A stretch of DNA of 64,000 nucleotides from Paenibacillus pinisoli. GTDB taxonomy: Bacteria; Bacillota; Bacilli; Paenibacillales; Paenibacillaceae. The translations under genes were made by a program, and so were the position numbers. Below are positions 8,919-18,152 of this stretch, one piece after another; position 1 is the stretch's first letter; each line of letters starts with the position of its first letter. The notes under the pieces are model-generated. The model ran no database searches. It had not been told where the DNA came from and saw only the letters and a program-made list of their open reading frames with translations. Where the stretch lies: the NCBI RefSeq assembly GCF_003605435.1, contig NZ_QXQB01000002.1:248001-312000 (forward strand), given 5' to 3'.

Positions 8919-9809
8919 TTACCCTCTGAATTTCTTCAAGAAATCAACAGCCAGCTGGATATCCGCCTCCGGATTGGTGCCAACCTCGCGTTCAATCGTC
9001 AGATAACCTTTGTAGTCGATATCGTTCAGCGCCTTCAAGTATCCGTTCCAGTCGACGCCGCCTTCGCCAAGCGGCACTTCGCGGAAGGCCGAGCCCGTCT
9101 CCGCCATCTGGGCGATCTTCTCGTGATCAAGCTCAACCTCGTAGCCGTAATCTCCATAGACATCGCGCGGGTCGATATGGCCGAGCTTAATGCCGTCCTT
9201 CGCATGCGTATGCACGATATAATCCTTCAGATTATAGACGCCTTCCACCGGATCGTCTCCCGTCACCATAACCATGTTCGCCGGATCGAAGTTGACGGAT
9301 ACGCCCTTTGTGCCGAGACCGTCCAGGAACGCCTTCAGATGAGCGGAGGTTTCCGGACCTGTCTCGATTGCGAAGAAAGCGTTGTTGTCGCTTGCGAAAC
9401 GGCTAAGCTCCTCGCATGCCACATGCATCGTCTCATATACGCGGCTGTTGCGGTCTGCCGGCACGATGCCGATATGCGTCGTAACAATGTTGGTGCCGAG
9501 CTCCAGGCCAAGCTCCATGATGCGCTTGGACTTCTCGATCTTCTCACGGTTTTGCGCAGGGTCCTGGAAGCCATGGCCGCCCAAATCGCCTACAAGAGCC
9601 GAAATCTCGAGGCCTAGCGATTCGATATAGGACTTCCATTCTTTCCTTGCCGCCGGGGACAGATTCGCCGGGTCCATCTCGCCTTTCACCGCGTAGATCT
9701 GCACGCCGTCCGCGCCGACCTTGCTTGCCTTCACAAGACCTTCCTTCACGCCGACATGAAAGCTGTCTACGATAACACCGATTTTATTCGTAATAATTGG
9801 CGCCGTCAC
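8919..9809 (-). CDS. Sugar phosphate isomerase/epimerase (TIM barrel)
   Basis: A 296-residue cytoplasmic protein of the xylose-isomerase-like TIM barrel (AP endonuclease 2) family. Metal-ligand positions can be read in TTHIGI, FAIETG, NFDPANM and the late TIEREVG segment. The start is a GTG at 9809 with GAGGAG upstream. It is the last gene of a three-gene unit with a second isomerase and a Gfo/Idh/MocA oxidoreductase, a combination common in the breakdown of inositols, keto-sugars and similar polyols. The substrate cannot be read from the sequence. Confidence 0.88.
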   Translation of the reverse strand: MTAPIITNKIGVIVDSFHVGVKEGLVKASKVGADGVQIYAVKGEMDPANLSPAARKEWKSYIESLGLEISALVGDLGGHGFQDPAQNREKIEKSKRIMELGLELGTNIVTTHIGIVPADRNSRVYETMHVACEELSRFASDNNAFFAIETGPETSAHLKAFLDGLGTKGVSVNFDPANMVMVTGDDPVEGVYNLKDYIVHTHAKDGIKLGHIDPRDVYGDYGYEVELDHEKIAQMAETGSAFREVPLGEGGVDWNGYLKALNDIDYKGYLTIEREVGTNPEADIQLAVDFLKKFRG

Positions 9810-9892
9810 ACAATCAACTCCTCATCTATATTGATTTAAGCCCATTCCAACTCCAAGCTTCCGATCGTTCTGCGAATGGAAGCTCCGCTCTC

Positions 9893-10750
9893 TTAAAGCT
9901 CAGCCCAAAGCTTCTTCACATAGTTGAAGCCTCTCTTCGTGCCCTCAAAGCAATCTTCCATGCCTTCGAATTCGATCGAGATGTAGCCGTCATAGCCGCT
10001 TTCCTTCACGATGCGCAGTACATGCGGCATATCGATGTCCCCTTGGCCGACGATTGCGCCGCGCAGCCAATTGCCAGCGGAAGACTTGAACCAGCCCTCT
10101 CCAGGATAACGGTAGGAAGGACGAACATAGAAGTCCTTCACATGCACCATGGAAGCAAGCTTCACATTATTGGCGACCGCCGTCGCCGAATCCTCATCCG
10201 CGCACAAGAAATTGCCGACATCGAGTGTTGTCCGGTAATTATCGCGACCAACCGCCTGAACAAGCGCTTGTACGCGGTCGCTATGCTGAATGAAGAAGCC
10301 GTGATTCTCTACGCTTGTCGTAATGCCGAGCGGCTTCGCATAATCCGCAATCTCGCGGCAGGCGTCTGCCAGTCGCGGCAATTGGGACAGGAAGTTGCCA
10401 ATCGACAAATCCTGGGAAGAAGCCACGTCATGGCGCATCAGCTTGATGCCGAGCGCAGCGCAGACGTCTACCTCGCGCTTCACGCGCTCAATCTCCTTCT
10501 CATAGGCTTCGCCTTCAAGCCCGTAGAAGTTCGCTCCGATCGCATAATTGGACAGCTCGATGCCATTCTGCTTCGCAGCATTACGGATATCGTCAATCAG
10601 CTCCGGGTTGTCAACCAAGGAGAAGCCCAGCGGCACAATCTCCGCATGCTCTGCTCCGATGCTTGCTATATGCTCGATCATGCCGGTCAGGCTCAGCTCT
10701 CCTGCTGCGAACGCTTTATACAAGCTGTATGTGCTGATCCCTAGTTTCAT
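9893..10750 (-). CDS. Sugar phosphate isomerase/epimerase (TIM barrel), second copy
   Basis: A 285-residue TIM-barrel isomerase/epimerase of the same superfamily as the downstream gene but clearly diverged. Signature segments are TSVENHG, TTLDVGNFL, MVHVKDFY and ISIEFEG. Its ATG overlaps the stop of the upstream oxidoreductase gene (ATGA), pointing to translational coupling, and AGAGGTGA lies upstream. The substrate is unknown; the pairing of an NAD-dependent oxidoreductase with two isomerases suggests successive oxidation and isomerisation of one sugar or cyclitol. Confidence 0.88.
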   Translation of the reverse strand: MKLGISTYSLYKAFAAGELSLTGMIEHIASIGAEHAEIVPLGFSLVDNPELIDDIRNAAKQNGIELSNYAIGANFYGLEGEAYEKEIERVKREVDVCAALGIKLMRHDVASSQDLSIGNFLSQLPRLADACREIADYAKPLGITTSVENHGFFIQHSDRVQALVQAVGRDNYRTTLDVGNFLCADEDSATAVANNVKLASMVHVKDFYVRPSYRYPGEGWFKSSAGNWLRGAIVGQGDIDMPHVLRIVKESGYDGYISIEFEGMEDCFEGTKRGFNYVKKLWAEL

Positions 10751-11805
10751 AGCTTCACCTCTTGGCCGCTAGCCGCGGACTCGTAGATGCCGCATAGAAT
10801 CTTCATGATCTCTACGCCGTCCTCTACCGGGCTGATCGGCTTCGTGCCGTTTTGAACATTTCCGATGAAATGGTCGATTTCGTTTTGGAACGCGCTTACG
10901 AAGTGGAAGCCCGCGTGATCCGTCTGCGGCAATATGTTCACGATCGTATTATTCTTCTCTGTCACAATAACTGTCTCTGGATCAATCTCCATGCCGCCCT
11001 TATCGCCGTACAGGCGCACGAACATCTCATCCTTCTTGGCGTGCAGCGTGAAGCTTGCATCGACCAGCAGGGATGCGCCGTTCTCAAAGCGGATCATGGC
11101 GTTCGCCATATCTTCGATCGTGTTTTTGGATGCGTCATAATCTGCCGCTTGGTAGAAGGACAAATGCTCTACATTGGAGCGGTTGCCCAGCTTGCGGTAT
11201 GTGTTGGCGCTGACGGATACCGGCTTCGGACGGCCCATCATGTACCAGCACAGGTCGATCACGTGTACGCCTATGTCAATCAGCGGACCGCCGCCGGAAC
11301 GCTCGATATCCGCGAACCATCCGCCTGGATTGCCAAGCCGGCGGATTGCCGTAGCTTTGGCGTAATAGATTTCGCCGAACTCGCCTTCGTTCGCAAGCGA
11401 TTTCAAGAGTTGTGCATTTGTGTCATAGCGGCGGACAAAGCCTACCTGCAGAATCTTGCCGGACGCCTCTACCGCGCGCTGCACGTTAAGCGCTTCCTCA
11501 ACGGTGCGGCAAAGCGGCTTCTCCACCAGCACATGCTTGCCCGCTTCCACTGCTGCGATGCTGATCTCCGCGTGCGTATTGTTCCAAGTACAGATGCTTA
11601 CAGCTTGAACGACAGGATCAGCCAGCAGCTCTCTGTAATCCGTATATACTTTCTCTGCGCCGTACTTCTCCGCTGCTGCCCGCGCGCGTTCCTCATTCAG
11701 ATCGCATACGGCGTAAATATTCGCTTCCTTGTTGTTTTTATACGCATCAAGATGCAGTGACGAGATTGAACCGGTACCGATGACTCCGATTTGGACAGTA
11801 GACAT
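10747..11805 (-). CDS. Gfo/Idh/MocA family NAD(P)-dependent oxidoreductase
   Basis: A 352-residue cytoplasmic dehydrogenase. The Rossmann fold opens with IGVIGTGSISSLHLDAY, the EKPLCRT segment carries the conserved Lys, and GGPLIDIGVHVIDL is the family motif in the substrate domain. The start at 11805 is fixed by AAGGAG about ten bases upstream; the longer frame to 12003 crosses the divergent promoter and regulator. It is first in the operon and opposite an AraC-type gene that probably controls it. The substrate is likely a sugar or inositol-like polyol. Confidence 0.93.
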   Translation of the reverse strand: MSTVQIGVIGTGSISSLHLDAYKNNKEANIYAVCDLNEERARAAAEKYGAEKVYTDYRELLADPVVQAVSICTWNNTHAEISIAAVEAGKHVLVEKPLCRTVEEALNVQRAVEASGKILQVGFVRRYDTNAQLLKSLANEGEFGEIYYAKATAIRRLGNPGGWFADIERSGGGPLIDIGVHVIDLCWYMMGRPKPVSVSANTYRKLGNRSNVEHLSFYQAADYDASKNTIEDMANAMIRFENGASLLVDASFTLHAKKDEMFVRLYGDKGGMEIDPETVIVTEKNNTIVNILPQTDHAGFHFVSAFQNEIDHFIGNVQNGTKPISPVEDGVEIMKILCGIYESAASGQEVKL

Positions 11806-11854
11806 GACCCATCTCTCCTTTAGTAGAATAATAGCGAACACGATGCTGCAACCT

Positions 11855-11883
11855 TTGTAAGGTATATACTTTCGTATTATAAT
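11855..11883 (+). promoter_or_regulatory. Sigma-A type promoter of the AraC-family gene
   Basis: TTGTAA (11855-11860) and TATAAT (11878-11883) are exactly 17 bases apart, about 77 bases before the regulator's start codon. Confidence 0.68.
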
Positions 11884-11959
11884 GAATACAGGTCCGAAGG
11901 CCATGTAAAGGCGTGCGGTTTGTTTGTACAAATGTGCTATTTGGAGGGGATCACCGCCT

Positions 11960-12832
11960 ATGAAGCTCAATAAAAACGAATCGCTGCGAGAGCAGATGAG
12001 CATGCCTAATCCGCATTTTCCAATTAAAGTGCATCGCTCCCGCTACAGCCAGGGAGGAATGGTGCTGTTCGAACATCATTGGCACAAGCATCTGGAATTC
12101 CTTTACTTCGAGTCGGGCGAGGCCTTAATCGAATGCGGCTCGACGACGATTCACGCGAAGCCTGGCGACTTGATTGTCGTGAACAGCAACGAGCTTCACT
12201 ACGGCTTCAATCTAGCGCCGAACCTGGTCTATTACGTTCTCATTGCCGATATATCTCTGCTCCAGAGCGGCTCCGTCGACGCGGCGGAAACCAAATTCAT
12301 CGCCCCTATCTCCCAGAACCAGCTGCTGCTGCGCAATCATATTCGAGGAGACCAAGCCACCATCGCCTGCATGCATAATCTCATCCGCGAACTGGAGAAC
12401 CGTGAGTTCGGCTACGAGCTGGCCATCAAGTCCGAGCTGTACCGCCTATTGGCGCTGCTGCTGCGGGGACATGTCACCACCGTGCTGACGAAGGATGAAT
12501 ATGCCGAGCGGATGAAAAATGTAGAGCGCTTCGAGCCCGTCTTCCGCTTCATCGCCGAGCATTACCGGGAGGAGCTGACGGTAGAGGAATTGTCCGGCAT
12601 CGCAGGATTAAGCCGCTACCACTTCAGTCGGCTGTTCAAGGAGCTTACCGGGCGCACCGTTACGGAATACGTCACATCAGCGCGGCTCGACAAGGCGGAT
12701 TATCTGCTGCGCAATACGCCTCTTACCGTATCTGAGGTGGCCGCGGCTTCCGGCTTTAACGATATCTACTATTTCAGCCGAACTTTCAAAAAACATAAGA
12801 AAGTGTCTCCGTCCAAAATACGCGACGCTTAA
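11960..12832 (+). CDS. AraC-family transcriptional regulator
   Basis: A 290-residue regulator with an N-terminal cupin-like sensor domain (FEHHWHKHLEFLYF, then HAKPGDLIVVNSNELHYG) and two helix-turn-helix motifs in the last 100 residues (VEELSGIAGLSRYHFSRLFKE and SEVAAASGFNDIYYFSRTFK, ending KHKKVSPSKIR). GGAGG precedes the ATG at 11960 by about 12 bases; an upstream ATG at 11924 has no such site. Divergent placement makes it the probable sugar-responsive activator of the oxidoreductase/isomerase operon. Confidence 0.92.
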   Translation: MKLNKNESLREQMSMPNPHFPIKVHRSRYSQGGMVLFEHHWHKHLEFLYFESGEALIECGSTTIHAKPGDLIVVNSNELHYGFNLAPNLVYYVLIADISLLQSGSVDAAETKFIAPISQNQLLLRNHIRGDQATIACMHNLIRELENREFGYELAIKSELYRLLALLLRGHVTTVLTKDEYAERMKNVERFEPVFRFIAEHYREELTVEELSGIAGLSRYHFSRLFKELTGRTVTEYVTSARLDKADYLLRNTPLTVSEVAAASGFNDIYYFSRTFKKHKKVSPSKIRDA

Positions 12833-12839
12833 GCGCAGT

Positions 12840-12868
12840 CTCTCTTGCACGTTGCAAGGGAGGTTTTT
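12840..12868 (+). terminator. Terminator of the AraC-family gene
   Basis: CTCTCTTGCA and TGCAAGGGAG form a ten-pair stem with one wobble, followed by T5. Confidence 0.78.
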
Positions 12869-12905
12869 GGCTGCCGCCCAAATCAACAATCAGGCCGGCA
12901 GCATA

Positions 12906-12937
12906 AAGAGCCGCCGACCAGTCGGTCGGCGGCTCTT
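12906..12937 (-). terminator. Strong hairpin at the 3' end of thrC
   Basis: A perfect 14-bp stem (AAGAGCCGCCGACC with its complement) with a four-base loop lies 16 bases after the thrC stop. The T tract is short on both strands, so it may act in both directions with the neighbouring terminator. Confidence 0.72.
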
Positions 12938-12953
12938 CATTGCGTTTTTGCGA

Positions 12954-14354
12954 TTATGCGTTATAGAATTTCTCCAATTGCTCCACGATTTGCTCCAGCT
13001 TGCCATCCACCTGAATTTGCTTCTGCGGCTTATCAAAAAGCGAAGCAATCTCTTGCGGGAACGACTGCTCGATTCCGCATAGACGGATCGCTTCGTCGAA
13101 CTTCGCAGGGTGAGCCGTTGCAAGCGAGATGCTGATCTCGCCTTCCTCCGCGCACTCGCGTACAGCTGCAACGCCGCAAGCGGAATGCGGATCAAGCAAA
13201 TAATCGTATTTGGTCTTGTAATCGGCGATTGTGTCTAGACACTCCTGGCCGACTACGCCATGCGCCGCAAATTCGGACTGCACTTTGCGCAGTGCTTCCT
13301 TGGAGATCGAGATTTCGCCCTCTGCCTTGAACTGTGCCATCAGGCGGTCGATCTGCTCCGGATCCTCGCCGAGCACATAATACAAGTAACGCTCGAAGTT
13401 GCTCGCCACTTGAATATCCATGGACGGGCTGTATGTGACACGGAAATCGCCAGGCATATACACGCCTTCTTGAATGAAGCGCTCCAAAATATTGTTTTCG
13501 TTCGTCGCCAGAATCAGCTTGCCGACCGGAAGGCCCATGCGCTTCGCAAGGTAGCCGGCGAAGATATCGCCGAAGTTGCCTGTCGGAACGCTGAAATTCA
13601 CCTTGCCGATGTCGCCTCCTTGCGCCTTCGCCACTTGGAAGTACGCATAGAAGTAATAGACCGTCTGCGCCATGATCCGCACAAAGTTGATGGAGTTGAT
13701 TGCCGCAAGATGGTTAGCCGACTTATAGTCCAGATCGGCGAACAGGTCCTTGATCATGCGCTGGCAATCGTCGAAGTTGCCTTCCACCGACAGGTTAAGC
13801 ACATTGTCGTCCTGAACCGTCGTCATCTGAAGCTCCTGCACCTTGCTTACTTTGCCGTTCGGATGCAGGATGCAGATCTTGATGCCTTCTTTGCCGCGCA
13901 CCCCTTGAATTGCCGAAGCGCCGGTATCGCCGGAGGTCGCGCCCAGAATATGAATCTTCTTGCCTTGCTTCGCCGCTACATAGGAATAGAACTGGCCCAT
14001 GAATTGCAGGGCGATATCTTTGAACGCGAAGGTCGGACCATGGAACAGCTCCAGCAGGTACAAGCCGTCATGAAGGCGGCGCACCGGCGTTACTTCAGGA
14101 TCGCGAAACGTAGAGTAGCTCGCCTCTACCATCGCCTTCAGGTCCGCTTCCGGAATTTCGTTGTTCGTATAGTACGAGAAAATCTCCAAGACAAGCTCCT
14201 GATAGCTCAGCTCCTGCCATGCCTTCAGCGTCTCCGCCGAAATCTGCGGGATTTCGCTTGGCACCAGCAAGCCGCCGTCATCAGCAAGCCCCATCATAAA
14301 AGCATCAATGAATCCGATTTTGCCTACCTTGCCTCTTGTACTGATGTATTCCAT
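12954..14354 (-). CDS. thrC: Threonine synthase
   Basis: PLP enzyme converting O-phosphohomoserine to threonine; cytoplasmic, 466 residues. It is the long form with the N-terminal Thr_synth_N domain (STRGKVGKIGFIDAFMMGLA), not the short form usual in Bacillus subtilis. The PLP lysine is K112 in HGPTFAFKD, and the phosphate-binding loop reads TSGDTGASA. The start at 14354 has TAGGAGGAAGG upstream. No hom or thrB is adjacent, so the pathway genes are dispersed. Confidence 0.95.
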   Translation of the reverse strand: MEYISTRGKVGKIGFIDAFMMGLADDGGLLVPSEIPQISAETLKAWQELSYQELVLEIFSYYTNNEIPEADLKAMVEASYSTFRDPEVTPVRRLHDGLYLLELFHGPTFAFKDIALQFMGQFYSYVAAKQGKKIHILGATSGDTGASAIQGVRGKEGIKICILHPNGKVSKVQELQMTTVQDDNVLNLSVEGNFDDCQRMIKDLFADLDYKSANHLAAINSINFVRIMAQTVYYFYAYFQVAKAQGGDIGKVNFSVPTGNFGDIFAGYLAKRMGLPVGKLILATNENNILERFIQEGVYMPGDFRVTYSPSMDIQVASNFERYLYYVLGEDPEQIDRLMAQFKAEGEISISKEALRKVQSEFAAHGVVGQECLDTIADYKTKYDYLLDPHSACGVAAVRECAEEGEISISLATAHPAKFDEAIRLCGIEQSFPQEIASLFDKPQKQIQVDGKLEQIVEQLEKFYNA

Positions 14355-14620
14355 TTTGTCCTTCCTCCTACATGCCGCCGCTTTAACGCGTGGAATAGCT
14401 CTTTTATGCATTTTATCATCGTTTGCTCTGAAAATCGAATACCTATTTTCATTTGGGCCATTTTTTTTGCCGGACCCTTCCAGGGGCCTTGCTTAAGCGG
14501 AATTGAAGTTCAGCAGTTATTCCCAGCGGAAGCGTGAGTGCAACATTATCACGGTGCCTGTCGTTTGTACCAATGAGAATTCACAAACACACAAGATACA
14601 CACCAAGGAGATGGATAATC

Positions 14621-15232
14621 ATGAAAAAAAGAGTGCTTCAATTGTTGATGATCGTAGCTATGGGAGTTGCACTGACAGCATGCAGCGGAAACAATACGGA
14701 TAAAAACGTCAATGCCGGCAACGGCTCCAATACGTCGCAAAACGGCAGCAATGCCGGCTCCAATTCCGGCGGAGAGACCGATCCGGGAGACGATGCCAAC
14801 AAGGGCAAAGAAGAAGGAGAAGACGCTGGCGCGGGCAGCGCAGAAGCGGATTCGGCCAAAGGCATCGTAGATGCAATCTTGAACAAAGTGGAGCAGCCAG
14901 CTCAAATGCCGCTTGAAGGCGATATGGTGAAGGACCAGTATCACCTGGACCCGTCGATTCTGCAGGACTACGCCATTATGACGCCGCTTATGAACGTAAA
15001 GACGAATGAGGTGGCGGTGCTCAAGGTGAAGGATGCCAAAGATGTGGCGGCGGTTGAGGAAGCGGTCAAGAAGCGCGCCGCTGACGTGCAGAAGCAATTC
15101 GAAACGTACCTGCCGGATCAATACGAGAATGCCAAAAACTTTCAAGTTGTGAAAAAAGGCAACTACGTGCTGTTCGTCATTTCAGAATCCGCTGACGCTA
15201 TCGTATCCGAATTCGATGCCTTAGTTAAGTAA
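14621..15232 (+). CDS. DUF4358 domain lipoprotein
   Basis: A 203-residue secreted lipoprotein. A basic start (MKKRVLQ) and hydrophobic stretch end in the lipobox LTAC (Cys21), followed by a low-complexity Asn/Gly/Ser then acidic linker to about residue 80, and a C-terminal domain resembling DUF4358. AAGGAG lies ten bases before the ATG. It heads a three-gene unit with an MBOAT acyltransferase and a DHHW protein; this trio is common in Bacilli and suggests a shared role at the cell surface. The role of DUF4358 itself is not known. Confidence 0.85.
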   Translation: MKKRVLQLLMIVAMGVALTACSGNNTDKNVNAGNGSNTSQNGSNAGSNSGGETDPGDDANKGKEEGEDAGAGSAEADSAKGIVDAILNKVEQPAQMPLEGDMVKDQYHLDPSILQDYAIMTPLMNVKTNEVAVLKVKDAKDVAAVEEAVKKRAADVQKQFETYLPDQYENAKNFQVVKKGNYVLFVISESADAIVSEFDALVK

Positions 15233-15247
15233 TCTCGGACTAAAGCG

Positions 15248-16642
15248 ATGGTATTCAGCAGCCTGTTGTTCCTGTTTATCTTTCTGCCGGCTGTACTGCT
15301 TATCTATCATCTCTCTCCCAAGCGAATCCGCAATGTCATCCTGCTCGCCGCAAGCCTGATCTTCTACGCTTGGGGTGAGCCGATCTACATTGCGCTCATG
15401 CTGTTCTCAACATGCACGGACTATGTGTTCGGCTTGCTGCTGGACGGGGAGAAGAGAAGCGCAGCGGCAAGAAAGTGGATTCTGATTGCGTCCGTCATTG
15501 TCAATCTGGGCGTTCTCGGATTTTTCAAATATGCGGATTTCCTGATCGAAAATGTGAATGCGCTGCTCGGCACAAGCATACCGCCGACAGATCTGCCGCT
15601 TCCGATCGGCATCTCGTTTTATACGTTCCAGTCCATGTCCTATATTATTGACGTCTATCGCCGCACCTCTAAGGCGCAGCGCAATTGGCTGGACTTCGCC
15701 ACCTTCGTCGCCCTGTTCCCGCAGCTGGTAGCCGGACCGATCGTCCGCTACAACACGATTGCGGAACAGCTGCGCGAGCGATTCGTGAACAATGAGATGT
15801 TCGCGGAGGGTGTGCGCAGATTCACCATCGGCCTTGCGAAGAAAGTACTGCTGGCGAACAATATCGGCATGCTGTGGAGCGAGATATCCGCCGGCCATCT
15901 GAATACGATGCCTGTACTTACGGCTTGGCTCGGCATTATCGCCTTTGCGTTCCAGATCTACTTCGATTTCAGCGGTTATTCCGATATGGCGATCGGACTT
16001 GGGCTCATGTTCGGCTTCCGCTTTAACGAGAACTTCAACAAGCCGTATACGGCGCAAAGCATTACCGACTTCTGGCGGAGATGGCATATCTCGCTCGGCA
16101 CCTGGTTCCGGGAATACGTCTATATTCCGCTCGGCGGCAATAGGCGCGGCTTGTCCATCCAGCTTCGGAATATCCTGATCGTATGGGCGCTGACCGGCAT
16201 CTGGCATGGAGCCAGCTGGAACTTCCTGTTCTGGGGCTTGTATTTTGGCATAGTGCTGATGGTCGAGAAATGGTTTGCTCTTGAGCTGCTGGCTAAGCTG
16301 CCCCGGTGGATACGCCACTGTTACGCGCTGCTGCTTATCTTGATCGGCTGGGTCTTTTTCGCCTTCGACAAGCTGGCTGACATGACTTCATTCTTCAGCT
16401 CTATGTTCGGAGCAAGCGGCAATCCGCTCTGGGATCAGCAAACGATCTATTTGCTTTACACGAATGCAATATTAATTCTGCTGCTCATCATCGCATCGAT
16501 GCGGAGACCGCGGGGCATTCGGGCAGGCGAGACGATTCTCCATCCTGCCCTCGCGCTCCTCTGGCATGGCCTATTGTTCCTGGCATCTGTCGCTTACTTG
16601 GTAGACGCCACCTTTAACCCGTTTCTGTATTTCCGGTTCTAA
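15248..16642 (+). CDS. MBOAT family O-acyltransferase (AlgI-like)
   Basis: A 464-residue polytopic membrane protein of the AlgI/DltB-like MBOAT family, which passes acetyl groups across the membrane onto an exported polymer. The catalytic His is H320 in TGIWHGASWNF, and the motif DFWRRWHISLGTWFREY precedes it. It begins 16 bases after the lipoprotein gene with only a weak ribosome binding site, consistent with coupling. With the DHHW partner downstream it resembles the AlgI-AlgJ/X pair for polysaccharide O-acetylation. The acceptor (exopolysaccharide or wall polymer) is unknown. Confidence 0.94.
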   Translation: MVFSSLLFLFIFLPAVLLIYHLSPKRIRNVILLAASLIFYAWGEPIYIALMLFSTCTDYVFGLLLDGEKRSAAARKWILIASVIVNLGVLGFFKYADFLIENVNALLGTSIPPTDLPLPIGISFYTFQSMSYIIDVYRRTSKAQRNWLDFATFVALFPQLVAGPIVRYNTIAEQLRERFVNNEMFAEGVRRFTIGLAKKVLLANNIGMLWSEISAGHLNTMPVLTAWLGIIAFAFQIYFDFSGYSDMAIGLGLMFGFRFNENFNKPYTAQSITDFWRRWHISLGTWFREYVYIPLGGNRRGLSIQLRNILIVWALTGIWHGASWNFLFWGLYFGIVLMVEKWFALELLAKLPRWIRHCYALLLILIGWVFFAFDKLADMTSFFSSMFGASGNPLWDQQTIYLLYTNAILILLLIIASMRRPRGIRAGETILHPALALLWHGLLFLASVAYLVDATFNPFLYFRF

Positions 16643-16663
16643 CCGAGAGGGAGTTCGCTGCTT

Positions 16664-17818
16664 ATGAAGAAAATCGCAGACCGGGTCTATACCTGGGGAT
16701 TTGTATCGCTGCTTGGCATCATGTCCGCCTTATTTTTCCTACTGCCGAAATCGGTGTTCTCCGAGACGGAGAACCGCAACTTGCAGGAGGCGCCGAAGCT
16801 GAGCTGGGAACGGCTCTGGTCGAAGCAGTTCGCCGATGACACGGAGCTGTTCGTCACCGACCACTTCCCGCTTCGCTCCGACTGGGTTAAGGCCAAGTCC
16901 TACATGGAGCAGCTCCGGCTTCAGAAGGAGAACAACGGCGTATATTTTGGAGAAGACGGTTATTTGTTCGAAAAGTTCGGGGAGCCGGATTTCGAGGAGC
17001 TTGGCAAATATGCGGACGCAATTAAGCAGTTCGCTCTCAATCATCCCGATGCAGGCGTGAAGCTGCTGCTGTCGCCGAACTCGGTGGGCGTGTACCCGGA
17101 GCGTTTGCCTTGGAAAGCCGCCGCCTATCCGCAGTTGATTGTACATGACTTTATTGCGGACCGGATCGGGAAGGATGTGTCGTTCCTGAATGGATTTGAT
17201 TTCTTGAAGCCAGCCGCCAACTCGGAGGATAGCCGCGATATCTTCTACAAAACGGATCATCATTGGACGACCTATGGCGCTTATCTTGCATACCTGGCCT
17301 ATGCTGAGGAGATGGGTTGGACGGCTATGTCGGAAGATGAATTCAATATCCGCACGGTGACGGATTCGTTCCTTGGCACCTATCATACGAGAAGCCAATA
17401 CGGCTCGGCGAAGCCCGACTCTATTGAGGTGTATGAGCCGAAAAACAAGGTGCATTCGGAGATGTACATTGCCGACACGGACACGACCAAGGAGGGCTTG
17501 TACGATGAGAGCTACCTGGCGAAGAAAGACAAATACGGCTACTTCCAGGGCGGCGTGCATGCCCTAGTAACCGTAAAAACCGATCTCCCGCCGGAGCAGG
17601 CCGACCTGGATAAGCTGCTTATCGTGAAAGACTCGTATGCGCACAGCATGCTGCCGTTTCTGGCGAACCATGTGAAGGAAATCCATATGATCGATATCCG
17701 GTTCTACAATGGCAATATCGGCGACTATATGGAGCAGAACGGTATCGACGATGCGCTGTTGCTGTTCAATACGTCTACCTTTGTAGGAGAAAGAGGTTTG
17801 CTGAAGCTGAAATACTAG
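16664..17818 (+). CDS. DHHW family protein (AlgX/AlgJ-like)
   Basis: A 384-residue membrane-anchored extracytoplasmic protein with an N-terminal hydrophobic helix (about 12-30) and an SGNH-like fold. The name-giving motif is KTDHHWTTYGAYLAY, and the Ser of LLIVKDSYAHSM near the C-terminus is the expected nucleophile. In alginate and similar systems such proteins take acetyl groups from the MBOAT partner and transfer them to the polymer. GAGGGAG precedes the ATG by about 12 bases. It is the last gene of the trio. Confidence 0.92.
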   Translation: MKKIADRVYTWGFVSLLGIMSALFFLLPKSVFSETENRNLQEAPKLSWERLWSKQFADDTELFVTDHFPLRSDWVKAKSYMEQLRLQKENNGVYFGEDGYLFEKFGEPDFEELGKYADAIKQFALNHPDAGVKLLLSPNSVGVYPERLPWKAAAYPQLIVHDFIADRIGKDVSFLNGFDFLKPAANSEDSRDIFYKTDHHWTTYGAYLAYLAYAEEMGWTAMSEDEFNIRTVTDSFLGTYHTRSQYGSAKPDSIEVYEPKNKVHSEMYIADTDTTKEGLYDESYLAKKDKYGYFQGGVHALVTVKTDLPPEQADLDKLLIVKDSYAHSMLPFLANHVKEIHMIDIRFYNGNIGDYMEQNGIDDALLLFNTSTFVGERGLLKLKY

Positions 17819-18030
17819 CATGAGGGCAAATAAACGATTGCTATAGCTTCGAAAGGGGCGCTGCGCGCGGGATTGTTCTTCCGATCGCTGTTGTAGACGG
17901 ATTCTTCCGATCTCCTTAACCCTTACAGGGTAAGATTCCGTCTACAAAGGCGAACACTTTCGTTTCTCCAGAACATTCCCGCACTCCGCTTCTTCCTTTG
18001 CAGCAATGAAATTTAAGAGACTAGACCATA

Positions 18031-18103
18031 CTAACCTTCAAACATTTCTAACTGCTCGGGATCGAGCGGAGGGAAGCCATACGGCTCCCTTCCGTTCGGT
18101 CTT
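18031..18103 (-). pseudogene. Relic of a DUF72 gene 3' end
   Basis: Read on the minus strand this encodes RPNGREPYGFPPLDPEQLEMF, aligning with RPDGREPFYTPPPGPEQLELF at the end of the intact DUF72 protein. Loss of one T shifts the ending to a TAG three codons later. Nothing similar to the rest of DUF72 precedes it, so it is a fragment left by duplication or by deletion of a second gene copy. Confidence 0.75.
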
Positions 18104-18110
18104 TTTTTGT
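18057..18110 (+). terminator. Possible terminator for the DUF4358-MBOAT-DHHW unit
   Basis: Inside repeat copy 1, about 19 imperfectly paired bases (CGGAGGGAAGCC with GGCTCCCTTCCG at the core) lead into T7 on the plus strand. The matching part of copy 2 lacks the T run. Confidence 0.45.
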
Positions 18111-18152
18111 CTCGCGAAAACTGACAGCCATTTAGCTGCTGACCGACTAGCC

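Larger units (their letters stand above)
17860..18115. repeat. Direct repeat copy 1 with long hairpin
   Basis: First copy of a segment of about 255 bases repeated at 18153-18408, offset by 287-293 bases with a few small indels. It starts GCTGCGCGCGGGATTG and includes a hairpin at 17892-17946 (arms TGTAGACGGATTCTT and AAGATTCCGTCTACA, one mismatch). Its right part corresponds to the 3' end of the DUF72 gene. It fills most of the 505-base gap between the convergent DHHW and DUF72 genes. Confidence 0.82.

Noticed and set aside
17892-17946. Rho-independent terminator for the DHHW gene
   Set aside because: The stem is strong but has no T tract on either strand, and the loop is large; it is better treated as part of a duplicated element.
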